From NCBI GenBank assembly GCA_947259195.1, contig CAMYLC010000172.1:1-64000 (forward strand): a stretch of 64,000 bases of DNA. Reading direction: 5' to 3'. The position numbers and the translations under genes are program-made. The DNA comes from Thermoanaerobaculia bacterium. GTDB taxonomy: Bacteria; Acidobacteriota; Thermoanaerobaculia; Multivoradales; JAHEKO01. Position 1 is the first letter of the stretch. Every line of letters starts with the position of its first letter. The notes beneath the pieces were generated by a model. That model saw only the letters and a list, made by a program, of their open reading frames with translations. It had not been told where the DNA came from and did not search any database. This document shows positions 41,453 to 51,158 of this stretch, in pieces.

Positions 41453-43489
41453 ATGTCCTCGAAGCGGTTCACTCCGTACATTCCTGCGGAAACCGACCTT
41501 CCGGAGTTCACCCTCAAGGCAATCGTCCTCGGAATTCTGATGGCGGTGGTCCTGGGTGCTGCCAACGCTTATCTCGGCCTCAAGGCCGGGTTGACGATTT
41601 CGGCGACTTTTCCGGCGGCGGTCGTGGCGATCGCCGCCTTTCGGCTGCCGTTCATGCGGGGCAATGTGCTGGAACAGAACATCGCTCGAACCGCCGCATC
41701 TGTGGGAGAGGCTCTGGTAGCCGGAGCCATCTTCACCATTCCTGCTTTCTTGATCGCTCGCGTCGACGGGCAGCCAGTTTGGCAGGAGTTCGACTACTGG
41801 TCGAGCACCTGGATCATGCTGGTCGGTGGAGTTCTGGGTGTCCTCTTCGTGATTCTATTGCGCCGCACCCTGGTGGAAGACGCTGCGCTGCCGTTTCCGG
41901 AATCGGCTGCCTGTGCCGAATTGGTCAAAGCCGGCCAGAAGGGCGAGAGTGGTGCGCGCTACGTCTTTGGCGCCATCGGGCTGAGCGCGGTGTTGGAGTT
42001 GTTCAAGAACGCCAGAGGCATCGAGTTGATCGCCTACACCAAGGAGTGGTTCCTGCGCTTGCCGCGATCGTTGGTCACTCATGGCAGCCCGGAGGCGCCC
42101 ATGGGAGAGGTCGTGCATCGGGGGGGCGCATTCTTCGCCGCTCCAGCCGCCTCGCCGGCTCTCATCGCCGTGGGCTACATCATCGGGCCCCGGCTCTCGG
42201 CCGTGGCCTTCTCCGGCGGAGCTTTCGGCTGGCTCTTTCTGGTGCCGCTGCTGCTCTTCATCGATCCCGATCTGGCGGCACGTGTCGGCAGCTCGGAGGG
42301 TGCCGACGTAGCCGTGTCGGTGTGGCGCAACTACGTCAGGCCCATCGCCGTCGGAGCCATGTTGGTGGGTGCCGTGCACACACTGGTGGGCTTACGGGGA
42401 TCCCTCTCGCAGGCTTTTCGTCGGGTCCTGGCAGATTTCCGCAAGAAGTCCCTGGTCGAGTCCGAGAAGGACGCGGGCTCACGCCTCGAGGTGGATGTAT
42501 CGCTGAAGTGGATCACCCTCGGGATCGTCGCCACGGTGATCCCGATGGCCTTGCTCTATTGGCACTTCACACACAGTGTCGTGGGTGCCATCGTGTCGGC
42601 GGTGATCATGACCGTGACTGGATTTCTTTTCGCCGCCGTCGGCGGATATCTGGTCGGACTCATTGGTGGATCCAACCAGCCGATCAGTGGCTTGGCGCTG
42701 TCGACGCTGATCATCGCGGCTCTGCTCATGGTCGCCATCGGTGTGACCGGAGTCGGGGGAGTCGCAGCCGTGCTCGGAGTCGCAGCCGTGGTGTGCTGCG
42801 CTTCAGCCGTCGCGGGCGACATGATCCAGGATCTGAAGGTAGGACATCTGCTCGGTGGTACGCCGTGGAAGATGGAGGTCGCCGAGATGATCTCCACCGT
42901 TCTGGTGGCCTTCGTGCTCGTGTGGCCGATGGTGTTCCTGCACGCAGGTGTTCCGGGAGGAATCGGTGGAGAACACCTGGCTGCGCCGCAGGCTGGCTTG
43001 ATGGCTCAGCTGGCTACCGGCATCGTCGGTGGCAATATGCCCTGGGCACTGATCGGCATAGGCATAGCCTTTGGCTTGGCCCTGGTGCTGATCGATTCGC
43101 CATCGCCGATGCTCATCGCAGTCGGCATGTACTTGCACTTCGATACGACCGCGGCAATCTTCGTAGGCGGCATCTTGGCCTGGATCGTGGATCGCATTCG
43201 CAAGCGGCGAAGCCTGAGCGACCAGGCAGCGTTGGCGTCGGAGAACAAGGGGATCCTCGTGGCCTCCGGTCTGATCGCTGGTGAGGCGCTCATGGCAGTG
43301 GTGCTGGCGGCGCTCTACTTTGCGTTGCCGCCGGATCCTCCGGGAGGGATCAGCTCGATCGCCAGTTCATGGCTCGGTTTCGACACCGGTGGTCTGCTGG
43401 GCGCCTGGGGGGGATGGCTGGCCCTTCTCCTCTTCGGCATAGTGGCCTGGGCCCTCGTCCGGGTGCCTCTCGAAGGAACCGAGAGCTAA
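41453..43489 (+). CDS. OPT-family oligopeptide transporter
   Basis: This 678-aa inner-membrane protein has many hydrophobic helices (roughly 14-16). It begins FTPYIPAETDLPEFTLKAIV and has ANAYLGLKAGLTISATFPAA and LIGGSNQPISGLALSTLIIA, hallmarks of the prokaryotic OPT oligopeptide/metal-chelate importers. It probably takes up peptides by proton symport. The ATG at 41453 follows GAAGGGGGA; the frame runs back through the tRNA but that part is not coding. A sodium/solute symporter gene follows. Confidence 0.92.
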   Translation: MSSKRFTPYIPAETDLPEFTLKAIVLGILMAVVLGAANAYLGLKAGLTISATFPAAVVAIAAFRLPFMRGNVLEQNIARTAASVGEALVAGAIFTIPAFLIARVDGQPVWQEFDYWSSTWIMLVGGVLGVLFVILLRRTLVEDAALPFPESAACAELVKAGQKGESGARYVFGAIGLSAVLELFKNARGIELIAYTKEWFLRLPRSLVTHGSPEAPMGEVVHRGGAFFAAPAASPALIAVGYIIGPRLSAVAFSGGAFGWLFLVPLLLFIDPDLAARVGSSEGADVAVSVWRNYVRPIAVGAMLVGAVHTLVGLRGSLSQAFRRVLADFRKKSLVESEKDAGSRLEVDVSLKWITLGIVATVIPMALLYWHFTHSVVGAIVSAVIMTVTGFLFAAVGGYLVGLIGGSNQPISGLALSTLIIAALLMVAIGVTGVGGVAAVLGVAAVVCCASAVAGDMIQDLKVGHLLGGTPWKMEVAEMISTVLVAFVLVWPMVFLHAGVPGGIGGEHLAAPQAGLMAQLATGIVGGNMPWALIGIGIAFGLALVLIDSPSPMLIAVGMYLHFDTTAAIFVGGILAWIVDRIRKRRSLSDQAALASENKGILVASGLIAGEALMAVVLAALYFALPPDPPGGISSIASSWLGFDTGGLLGAWGGWLALLLFGIVAWALVRVPLEGTES

Positions 43490-43604
43490 TGGCGGTCGGC
43501 CCTGGTGGGGTGGAAGCAGGCATCCTCTTGCGGCCCACTGCCGCATCACCTATCCTGGGGTCGCCTTTTGACAGTGGAATGCGCCGAGCATCGAGGAGGT
43601 TTAT

Positions 43605-45080
43605 GTGATCTACGTCTGGTCGATCGCCGTTTACTTGCTGTTTCTGGTCGGGGTGAGTGTTCACAAGAGCCGCAAGGTCAAGACGCAAGACGACTTCATG
43701 GTGGCCGGCAGGGGTGTTACCGCCATGTTCCTCGTCGGTACCCTGGTCTGCACCTGGATTGGGTCCGGGAGTCTCTTCGGCGGCGCTGGGCGGGCCTTTC
43801 GTCAGGGTTTCTCAGCCCTCTGGATGAGTGCTGGCGCCTGGCTCGGTCTGGCGATTGTTTACTACCTGGCTCCTCGTGTTCGGAAGATTGCCCAGTACAC
43901 GGTGCCGGACATCCTGGAGACACGCTACAACGCGGCATCTCGCGTCCTCGGGACCATTGCAATCGTCATCGCCTACCTCACCATTGCCGGCTATCAGTTT
44001 ATCGGCGGTGGCCGCCTGTTGGAGATCGTCACCGAAGGAGCCATCAGCGCCGACACTGGAAAGATAGTAGTCTGCGTGCTGGTCGTCCTCTACACAGTCA
44101 TGGCGGGCATGTCGTCGATCGTTGCCATTGACGTGTTCAACGGCATTCTCATCACCTTGGGAGTGATGATCGCCGCGCCACTGGCGCTCAAAGGGGCCGG
44201 CGGCTGGGAAGGGCTGACGACCACGCTGCCGGAGACCCACTTTACGGTTTTTGGAGCACCCGGCGTCGCCGCGGCGCTCGGGTTGTTCCTCCCCACGTTC
44301 TTCCTCTTGTTGGGTGAGAGCAGTATCTACCAGAAGTTCATGTCCGCCAAGGATGGCAAGTCGGCCCGTCGCGCCGTGATCGGAATGATTGTCGGAGTGA
44401 TCATTATCGAGACCGTTCTGGATGCCACCGCCATCTTCGGTGCCGGTCAGTACTGGACCGACGCTGCTTTTCGCACGGCTGACGGAGCGCTGAACCGGGC
44501 CACGACCGAGACGATTCTGCTGCAGCTGGCTTTCGAGAAACTGCCGATGATGGCAGGCATCCTGCTCCTGATCGGCGGTTCGGCGATCGTCTTTTCGACG
44601 GCCAACACCTTCCTGATGGTGCCGTCCACCAACCTGACCCGTGACATCTTTCAACGGTTCGTTCGGCCCGATGCGAGCGACAAGACCATCATCTGGTTCC
44701 AGCGCCTGATGATTGTCATCCTGGCGGGTGTGACCCTGCTGGTAACGACGCAATTCGAGAACATCCTGGACATGGCGCTCTATGCCTACACCATGGTCGG
44801 TGCTGCTGTGACACCGGCATTGCTAGCAGCCTTCCTTTGGCGGCGGGTGACTCCCATGGGCGGCATGGTCTCCATAGCCGCCGGGATGCTGGGGACCATC
44901 GTGTTCGCAGGCTTGGCGAGTGCTGGCATGGAGAGTTTGCCGCTCGGATTCATGAACCTGCCGCTGGAATATGACTACATCATCTATCCGGCCGGCTTCC
45001 TGTCGTTCGCGTCATTGATCATTGTCAGCTTTCTGACGCCACCCTCTCCGCCGGAGAAGTGGCAGCCGTTCTGGGAATAA
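43605..45080 (+). CDS. Sodium:solute symporter (SSS family)
   Basis: The product is 491 aa with about 13 membrane helices. It opens IYVWSIAVYLLFLVGVSVHK, then FMVAGRGVTAMFLVGTLVCT, TWIGSGSLFGGAGRAFRQG and YTVPDILETRYN, all typical of the SSS/LeuT-fold family. The substrate is unknown; the sugar, proline, pantothenate and urea subfamilies cannot be separated by eye. It starts at a GTG after GAGGAGG; the ATG two bases earlier is immediately closed by TGA. It lies 115 bp after the OPT gene. Confidence 0.9.
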   Translation: MIYVWSIAVYLLFLVGVSVHKSRKVKTQDDFMVAGRGVTAMFLVGTLVCTWIGSGSLFGGAGRAFRQGFSALWMSAGAWLGLAIVYYLAPRVRKIAQYTVPDILETRYNAASRVLGTIAIVIAYLTIAGYQFIGGGRLLEIVTEGAISADTGKIVVCVLVVLYTVMAGMSSIVAIDVFNGILITLGVMIAAPLALKGAGGWEGLTTTLPETHFTVFGAPGVAAALGLFLPTFFLLLGESSIYQKFMSAKDGKSARRAVIGMIVGVIIIETVLDATAIFGAGQYWTDAAFRTADGALNRATTETILLQLAFEKLPMMAGILLLIGGSAIVFSTANTFLMVPSTNLTRDIFQRFVRPDASDKTIIWFQRLMIVILAGVTLLVTTQFENILDMALYAYTMVGAAVTPALLAAFLWRRVTPMGGMVSIAAGMLGTIVFAGLASAGMESLPLGFMNLPLEYDYIIYPAGFLSFASLIIVSFLTPPSPPEKWQPFWE

Positions 45081-45225
45081 CCCTGTCGGTCGGTCGTCGA
45101 AGTTGGAACAGCCTCGATCCGGCGGAGACACCAGGCGGCCGAGAGTGAATTTTCGGACCAGCGTGACTGTTACAAGCTGAAGAGGAGCCGTTCGAAGCAC
45201 GATCTCGACGACAAGGATTGCCGTC

Positions 45226-46026
45226 ATGCAACAGGTTCGAAGAACTGCGGTCGCTGGTTGCTTCTATCCGAGCTCACGCCAGGAGCTCTTGTCCATGGTG
45301 GAGGGGTTCCTGCAGAAGGCCTCCGGTAGAGCGGGCGCGGAAGCAGTCCCCAAAGCGGTGATCGCCCCTCATGCCGGCTACGTCTATTCCGGCCCGATCG
45401 CGGGCTCGGCTCTGGCGCCCCTGGGGCAAGAGGCCGAGCAGATTGAACGCGTTGTACTCCTGGGCCCAGCTCACCGAGTTCCGGTGCGTGGTCTCGCGCT
45501 ACCCGGTGTCGACGGTTTCGAGACGCCACTGGGCGTGGTGCCGGTCGATGCCGAGCTGGTCGATCGGGTCCTCGACCTGCCGCAGGTCGTGGTCAGCCGA
45601 GGGGCCCATGCCCCGGAGCACTGCCTGGAGGTGGAGCTTCCGTTCCTGCAAGTGACTCTCGGATACTTCAGCATCCTGCCGCTGTTGGTGGGCGATGCAA
45701 CACCGGGCGAGGTAGCCGAAGTTCTGGAGCGTGTTTGGGGTGGTTCCGAGACGCGTATCGTCATCAGTTCTGATCTGTCCCATTACCTCGAGTACTCGCA
45801 GGCTCGACGGGTGGACGAGGGAACTGCCGAGGCGGTGCTGGCACTGCGGTCACCCATCTCCTCAACCCAGGCCTGTGGGGCCGGAGCCATCAACGGCTTG
45901 CTGGTGGCAGCCATTGACCACGGCCTGACCGCGAGCCTGTTGGACCTGCGAAGCTCCGGTGATACGGCTGGCGATCGGTCCCAGGTTGTGGGATACGGTG
46001 CCTTTGCGTTTGCCGAGCCGGCCTGA
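45226..46026 (+). CDS. MEMO1-family protein (AmmeMemoRadiSam system protein B)
   Basis: The protein is 266 aa. It has all four residues of the MEMO metal-site pocket: His in APHAGYVYSGP, His in LLGPAHRVPV, His in ISSDLSHYLE and Cys in QACGAGAIN. In prokaryotes MEMO-like genes are usually next to an AMMECR1 gene and a radical SAM gene. Here AMMECR1 follows directly with overlapping signals, but no radical SAM gene is nearby. The reaction is unknown. Confidence 0.92.
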   Translation: MQQVRRTAVAGCFYPSSRQELLSMVEGFLQKASGRAGAEAVPKAVIAPHAGYVYSGPIAGSALAPLGQEAEQIERVVLLGPAHRVPVRGLALPGVDGFETPLGVVPVDAELVDRVLDLPQVVVSRGAHAPEHCLEVELPFLQVTLGYFSILPLLVGDATPGEVAEVLERVWGGSETRIVISSDLSHYLEYSQARRVDEGTAEAVLALRSPISSTQACGAGAINGLLVAAIDHGLTASLLDLRSSGDTAGDRSQVVGYGAFAFAEPA

Positions 46027-46039
46027 GGAGGAAACTCCC

Positions 46040-46591
46040 CTGAGTGATGAGCATCGAGGAGAAATTCTCCTCAGAATCGCGCGGAACACCCTGCTCGAGC
46101 TATTCGATACGTCTGGCGAGCCTGTGGAGATAGAGCCCTGGCTCCAAGAGATCGGAGCCTGTTTCGTGACGCTTCGCAAGGGGCCCGAATTGCGCGGGTG
46201 CATCGGCACGATCCTGCCCCATCGACCCCTGATCGAGGATCTGCGCGGCAATACCCTTGCCGCTGCCACGCACGATCCCCGATTCCCCGCGCTGGCCAGG
46301 GAAGAGCTGGACCTGACGGTCATCCAGGTGTCGTTGCTGTCGCCGCTTGAGTCGATGCAATTCGACAGCCAAGCAGACCTGCTTCGGCAGTTGAGACCAG
46401 GGATCGATGGCCTGGTGCTGGAGCACGGTCGTCACCGAGGAACATTCTTGCCAGCGGTGTGGAACGAGCTACCGAATCCGGCGACGTTTCTCGATCAGCT
46501 GAAACGAAAGGCAGGCCTGGCGGCAGATTTCTGGTCTCCGGAGATCCAGATCCGCCGCTATTCGACCGACAGTTGGAGCGAGGTGGGCTGA
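46040..46591 (+). CDS. AMMECR1-domain protein (AmmeMemoRadiSam system protein A)
   Basis: The product is 183 aa with the family signature ELRGCIGTILPHRPLIEDL and THDPRFPALAREELDLTVIQ. No ATG exists in frame near the expected start. AGGAGG at 46026-46031 points to a CTG at 46040 (SDEHRGEILLRIA), while a GTG at 45959 would overlap the MEMO gene by 68 bp. I favour the CTG. It lies 13 bp after the MEMO-like stop. Function is unknown, though the pairing is conserved across prokaryotes. Confidence 0.87.
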   Translation: MSDEHRGEILLRIARNTLLELFDTSGEPVEIEPWLQEIGACFVTLRKGPELRGCIGTILPHRPLIEDLRGNTLAAATHDPRFPALAREELDLTVIQVSLLSPLESMQFDSQADLLRQLRPGIDGLVLEHGRHRGTFLPAVWNELPNPATFLDQLKRKAGLAADFWSPEIQIRRYSTDSWSEVG

Positions 46592-46606
46592 CGGCTGAAG
46601 GAGTCT

Positions 46607-47803
46607 TCACTCCGCCCTGAGAGCTTCAATGGGGTCGAGCGTCGCGGCGCGTCTGGCCGGCATGACTCCGGAAAGGAGGCCGACGGCGAAGCTGACCGTC
46701 ACCGCCAGTCCGACGAACAGGATGGGTGTCTGAACAGGTAAGCCGGGTACGGCGACCCGCAGCAAGGCACAGAGACCGAGGCCACCGGCGATGCCAATCA
46801 GCCCACCGAGAGTGGATAGAGTCGCGGCTTCCGTGAGAAAGACCAGCTGCACCTGTCTCCGTGTGGCACCGATGGAGCGGATGAGGCCGATTTCGTTCAT
46901 TCGTTCGCCGACGGCAATCCACATCATGGTGAGAATCCCGATCACACCCACCAGAAGGGAAACACCGCCGATGGCTCCCACAGCCATGGTGACGATGTTC
47001 ATGATGTTGCCGAAGACCTCGAGCATGGCAGCTTGCGAGGTTATGGCGAAGTCCTCCTTGCCGCCATGTCGGTCGGTCAAGACGCTACGCACACCTTCTT
47101 CCACTTGTTCTAGCATGCTGGCATTGGTGAATGTCAGATCGATCTCCATGAGCTCGTCCATGTTGAAGATCTTCATCGCGGAGGCCACCGGGATGTAGGC
47201 TGCATCGTCCAGATCGAACCCCAGGAATTGCCCCTTGGCCTCCATCAGACCGACGACCCGGAAGCGGGATCCGCCGATGCGTACGAATTGACCCAGCGCA
47301 TTGCCGTTGCCGAATAGCTCTCGCTTGAGTTTCGGCCCCAGCACGGCCTGGGCAACGCCGCGACGAGGATCACCCGATGGCCAGAAGGAGCCGACTCGAA
47401 CGCCCCACTGCCATACGGCCGCTACCTCGGGGGTGACTCCGTAGACGAAGACGCTCCGACCCCTTCCCCCGCCCTCGACGCGGGCCGAACCGAAGGTCAT
47501 CGGTACGACCTTCTCGACACCAGGAACCCGAGTCAGGGCCTCGGCATCGTCGATGGTCAGTTTGTGGGTCGTGCCGCCGAGAGCTCCCGGCAGACCTGAG
47601 GTCTCGGATTTACCTGGGTTGATGCCGATGAGATTCGTGCCGAACTGGGTGAACTGAGACACCATGTAGGCACGGGTGCCCTCGCCGATGGAGGTGAGGA
47701 GAATCACCGACGCGATACCTATGGCGACTCCCAACATGGAGAGGGCGGACCGAAGGCGATGCCCTCGTATGGCCCTCAGGGCCAGGAAGATTAGCTCTCG
47801 CAT
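46607..47803 (-). CDS. MacB-type ABC transporter permease (second of two)
   Basis: The protein is 398 aa: an N-terminal membrane helix (LRSALSMLGVAIGIASVIL), a large periplasmic MacB-PCD domain (~60-260), then three helices of the FtsX domain ending MPARRAATLDPIEALRAE. It has no ATPase domain; the ATPase is encoded separately upstream. It is homologous to the permease at 47880 and would form a heterodimer with it. It is the last gene of the four-gene operon. Confidence 0.92.
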   Translation of the reverse strand: MRELIFLALRAIRGHRLRSALSMLGVAIGIASVILLTSIGEGTRAYMVSQFTQFGTNLIGINPGKSETSGLPGALGGTTHKLTIDDAEALTRVPGVEKVVPMTFGSARVEGGGRGRSVFVYGVTPEVAAVWQWGVRVGSFWPSGDPRRGVAQAVLGPKLKRELFGNGNALGQFVRIGGSRFRVVGLMEAKGQFLGFDLDDAAYIPVASAMKIFNMDELMEIDLTFTNASMLEQVEEGVRSVLTDRHGGKEDFAITSQAAMLEVFGNIMNIVTMAVGAIGGVSLLVGVIGILTMMWIAVGERMNEIGLIRSIGATRRQVQLVFLTEAATLSTLGGLIGIAGGLGLCALLRVAVPGLPVQTPILFVGLAVTVSFAVGLLSGVMPARRAATLDPIEALRAE

Positions 47804-47879
47804 GCCTTGACGCTCTCGACAGGCCGCGCGAGAACACGGGATTCAGGGGCCCCGGGCTGAGAAGTTGCGACGTTCACTA

Positions 47880-49079
47880 TCATCGGCCCGCCAGTGCCAC
47901 GACGGGGTCGAGCCGACTCGCGCGACGTGCCGGCAGGAGCCCGAAGGTGACGCCCACTGCTATGGAAACCGCGAGGGCGGCCGCCACTGCCCAGTTGGGC
48001 GCAGCGGCAGGAAATGCCGGATAGATCCTGACTAGCGCTCCGACCGCCAACCATCCCATCACGAGGCCGATCAGCCCTCCAAAGGTGGAGAGGAGGGCCG
48101 CCTCGGTGAGAAAGACGGAGAGGATCTGACGCCTGCCGACCCCCAGTGCCTTGAGCAGCCCCACCTCCCTGGTGCGCTCGGAGACCGAGACCAGCATGAC
48201 ATTCATGATGCCGATTCCGGCGACAGTCAGGGAGATGGCGGCGATGGCGCCCAGCGCCAGAGTCAGAGCGCCCAGGATGCCCGAGAACGTTGTCAGCAGG
48301 GCGTCCTGACTGATCACCGTGATGTCCTCCTCGCCATGGCGCTCGGTGAGCAGCCGGCGGGACTTGTCGCGCAGTATGTCGATGTCGGCGTGGCTGGAAG
48401 ACTGGATCAGGATTCGAAACAGTGAGGTCCGATTGAATATCTGCATGGCAGTGGACACGGGCACCATCGCCAGGTCATCGAAGTCGACGCCCATCTTGAC
48501 ACCCTGCCATGCCAGAACGCCGACGACGCGCATACGCCAGCCGCCGACTCGAATGATCTGCCCGACAGGGTCTTCACCGGAAAAGACCTCCCTGGCCAGT
48601 TTTGGCCCGACGACCGCCACCGGCGAACCGCGGTGCATCTCCTCGTCGGGAAGAAAAGAGCCTCGGGCAACTTCGATCTGTCGAGCCAGCATGTAGTCGT
48701 AGGTCGTGCCCAGAATCGCCACCTGTCTACGGCGCTCACCGAATGCGACCTGTTCGGTACCCATGGTCAGGGGAGCCACTCGTTCGATCTCGGGAATGCC
48801 GCGAACCAGTGCCTCGGCATCTTGAAGAGTCAGGTCATTGGGCACACCACCCGCGCCGACGGTACCGGTGGTCTCTGTCTTTCCTGGCACCACGATCAGA
48901 AGATTGGTGCCAAGACTGGCAAACTGGTCGATGACGTAGCGACGGGCCCCTTCCCCCAGGGCGGTCAGAATCAACACCGCCGCCACCCCGATCACGACTC
49001 CTAGCAGGCTCAGCGCGGTGCGCAGCCCATGGCCGGTCAGGCCCTTGAGAGAGAATCGAAGCAGATCAGCCAGCGTCAT
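47880..49079 (-). CDS. MacB-type ABC transporter permease (first of two)
   Basis: The product is 399 aa with the same layout as its neighbour: LRTALSLLGVVIGVAAVLIL helix, a periplasmic MacB-PCD domain and three C-terminal FtsX helices ending LLPARRASRLDPVVALAGR. It follows the ATPase gene by 19 bp and precedes the second permease by 76 bp. MacB-type proteins act as mechanotransmitters, driving export of peptides, lipids or toxins through an outer-membrane duct. Confidence 0.92.
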   Translation of the reverse strand: MTLADLLRFSLKGLTGHGLRTALSLLGVVIGVAAVLILTALGEGARRYVIDQFASLGTNLLIVVPGKTETTGTVGAGGVPNDLTLQDAEALVRGIPEIERVAPLTMGTEQVAFGERRRQVAILGTTYDYMLARQIEVARGSFLPDEEMHRGSPVAVVGPKLAREVFSGEDPVGQIIRVGGWRMRVVGVLAWQGVKMGVDFDDLAMVPVSTAMQIFNRTSLFRILIQSSSHADIDILRDKSRRLLTERHGEEDITVISQDALLTTFSGILGALTLALGAIAAISLTVAGIGIMNVMLVSVSERTREVGLLKALGVGRRQILSVFLTEAALLSTFGGLIGLVMGWLAVGALVRIYPAFPAAAPNWAVAAALAVSIAVGVTFGLLPARRASRLDPVVALAGR

Positions 49080-49098
49080 TCGTCACCCGTCATGGGGG

Positions 49099-49821
49099 TC
49101 ATGTCTCGTCTTCATCGGCCAGCATGGCGAGGATCTCGCTGATCTGGTCGCCGGCGACCCGCCGTTCGATCCGGCCATCCACCAGGACCAGGATGCGATC
49201 GGCTCGATGCGCCACCTTCGGATCGTGAGTAACGACGATGAGTGTCAGGCCCTCGTCGTTCATCCGATCCAGGAGATCCAGGACCACTCTTCCCGAAGCA
49301 CTGTCGAGGTTACCTGTCGGCTCGTCAGTCAGCAGGATCTCGGGCTCCATCACCGTTGCTCGGGCGAGTGCGACCCGTTGGCGCTCTCCGCCGGACAGCT
49401 GATCGGGGAGGTGATCGGCGCGGTGCGAGAGCCCAACGGCATCCAGAGCTTTGGCGACACGACCCCGGCGCTCGGCCCTGGGTTGGCCGGCGAAGATCAT
49501 CGGCAGCTCGACGTTCTCGGCCGCCGAAAGCCGATGTACCAGGTGGAAGAACTGGAACACGAACCCGATCTGATGTCGACGCACCATGGTGAGCGCCGCC
49601 TCATCCAACTCGGCCACCTCTCGGTCGTCGAGGTAGTAGCTGCCCGTCGAAGGCTTGTCGAGGCAGCCGAGGATGTTGAGCAGGGTGGACTTGCCCGAGC
49701 CGGATGGCCCCATGATCGCTACGTGTTCACCTTGTCGGATCTCTTCGTTGATGTCCACCAGGGCGTGCACGGGCTCATCGCCCACCTGAAACGTACGGCT
49801 GATGTCTGAGAGCTTGATCAT
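49099..49821 (-). CDS. ABC transporter ATP-binding protein (LolD/MacB type)
   Basis: The protein is 240 aa with Walker A IMGPSGSGKST, Q-loop QIGFVFQFFHLVHRLSAAEN, signature LSGGERQRVALARA, Walker B ILLTDEPTGNLDS and the switch VVTHDPKVA. It energises the two MacB-type permeases encoded just downstream. It lies 23 bp after the adaptor gene. Confidence 0.95.
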   Translation of the reverse strand: MIKLSDISRTFQVGDEPVHALVDINEEIRQGEHVAIMGPSGSGKSTLLNILGCLDKPSTGSYYLDDREVAELDEAALTMVRRHQIGFVFQFFHLVHRLSAAENVELPMIFAGQPRAERRGRVAKALDAVGLSHRADHLPDQLSGGERQRVALARATVMEPEILLTDEPTGNLDSASGRVVLDLLDRMNDEGLTLIVVTHDPKVAHRADRILVLVDGRIERRVAGDQISEILAMLADEDET

Positions 49822-49844
49822 CGATGAGAAGCCGACATCGCCGT

Positions 49845-50993
49845 CTACTCGGCAGTTTCGGTGGCGGCCGCGGCCAGAGCTCCGTCCTCGACCTCCTGTC
49901 GGTCGAGCGAGGTCACGACCAGATCGCCTTCTGAGAGACCGTCGAGGATCTCGGCGAAGTCCCAGTTGCGCAGACCGAGCTCTACCGGGCGCTCGGCGAG
50001 TCTTTCACCATCCAACACCAGGACCTTGCCGCCCTCGATCAACGACGAAGTCGGTATCCGCAGCACCTCCTGTCGCGTGCTGAGGATGACTTCGACGTCG
50101 GCCGAGGTGCCTGGCAGCAGCAGGGCGTCCTCCAGGTCCGTCAGCTCGACTTCGATCTCGACCGTCCGATTCTGCGCCTCGATGTCGAGGACGTAGGGTG
50201 CCACGCGCGAGACCGTACCGTCGAAATATCGATCGCGGTGGGAGTCCACCGTGACCCGTGTTGGTTGGCCCGCGCGGATGCGGGCCGAGTCCACTTCGTC
50301 CATCGGTGCGCTGATGTAGATCGAGTCCGGATCGAGCACGTCGATCACCGGCGGCACAGGAAGGGCAGGAGGTGAGGGAGTTGTCCACTCGCCGACCTCG
50401 GTCGCGACTTCGGCCACCAAGCCGGGAAACGGTGCTCGCACAATGGTCTTCTCGACTTCGGTGTGGGCCACAGCCACGGCCGCGGCGGCGCGGTCGACGT
50501 TGGCTCCGGCGGCGGCGCAAGCAGCATCTGCTTCTCGCTTCCTACTATCGATTTCGTCAAGAAGATCCGTCGAGACGATGCTCTCGTCTGCCAGTCGCCG
50601 CGTGCGCTCCAACTCCCGACCGGCTCTTTCTGCCACCAGGCAGGATTGTTGTCGTTGGGCTCGCGAAGCCTGCAGGTCCTCTTCCGCCAGCTTCAATCGT
50701 GCCCTCTGGAGGCTATCGTCGAGGCGCAGCAGCGTGTCGCCCGCTGCTACCCGATCACCTTCGTGGAATGGCAGCTCGACGACCATTCCTCCGTACTCCG
50801 GCGATAGCTTCGCTCGGCGGTGGGCCCTGACGGTGCCCGCTCTGGAGTTGGTCACGGTCTCTTCTACCAGACCCCGGCCCACTGTCCGGACCTCGACTTC
50901 GATCGGTTGCGGCTTGAAGATCGTCAGCTTGAGAGCTAGAACGACCGCGACCAAGACAGCCACGACCAGGAATCGTTTGAGCCATTTGTTCAT
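49845..50993 (-). CDS. Periplasmic adaptor (membrane fusion protein, MacA/HlyD type)
   Basis: The product is 382 aa with an N-terminal membrane anchor (FLVVAVLVAVVLALKL), a barrel-sandwich domain, a short coiled coil (about 90-160, SLQRARLKLAEEDLQASRA, TRRLADESIVSTDLLDEI) and beta-barrel domains with IVRAPFPGLVAEV. It links the inner-membrane MacB pair to an outer-membrane channel, which is not encoded here. I start at 50993 (MNKWLKRF); the frame is open much further upstream but lacks a start with family similarity. Confidence 0.9.
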   Translation of the reverse strand: MNKWLKRFLVVAVLVAVVLALKLTIFKPQPIEVEVRTVGRGLVEETVTNSRAGTVRAHRRAKLSPEYGGMVVELPFHEGDRVAAGDTLLRLDDSLQRARLKLAEEDLQASRAQRQQSCLVAERAGRELERTRRLADESIVSTDLLDEIDSRKREADAACAAAGANVDRAAAAVAVAHTEVEKTIVRAPFPGLVAEVATEVGEWTTPSPPALPVPPVIDVLDPDSIYISAPMDEVDSARIRAGQPTRVTVDSHRDRYFDGTVSRVAPYVLDIEAQNRTVEIEVELTDLEDALLLPGTSADVEVILSTRQEVLRIPTSSLIEGGKVLVLDGERLAERPVELGLRNWDFAEILDGLSEGDLVVTSLDRQEVEDGALAAAATETAE

Positions 50994-51158
50994 GGGGGCA
51001 CCCCAACGCGTGTAGGTCCAGCCTTGAACTGTAACAGAGGCGGCACTGATGGCATTCCAGCCGATCTTGCTCCCTCCCAGACAGCCGGATAGCATAGCCG
51101 GTGACAGGGTCTGCTGCCCTGTCGCTCTGCTACGCCTACCAGGTACGTCGAGATCGAT

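Noticed and set aside
41779..43284. 501-aa plus-strand open frame
   Set aside because: It is an alternative frame inside the OPT transporter gene; Arg/Gly/His-rich with no membrane or domain signal.
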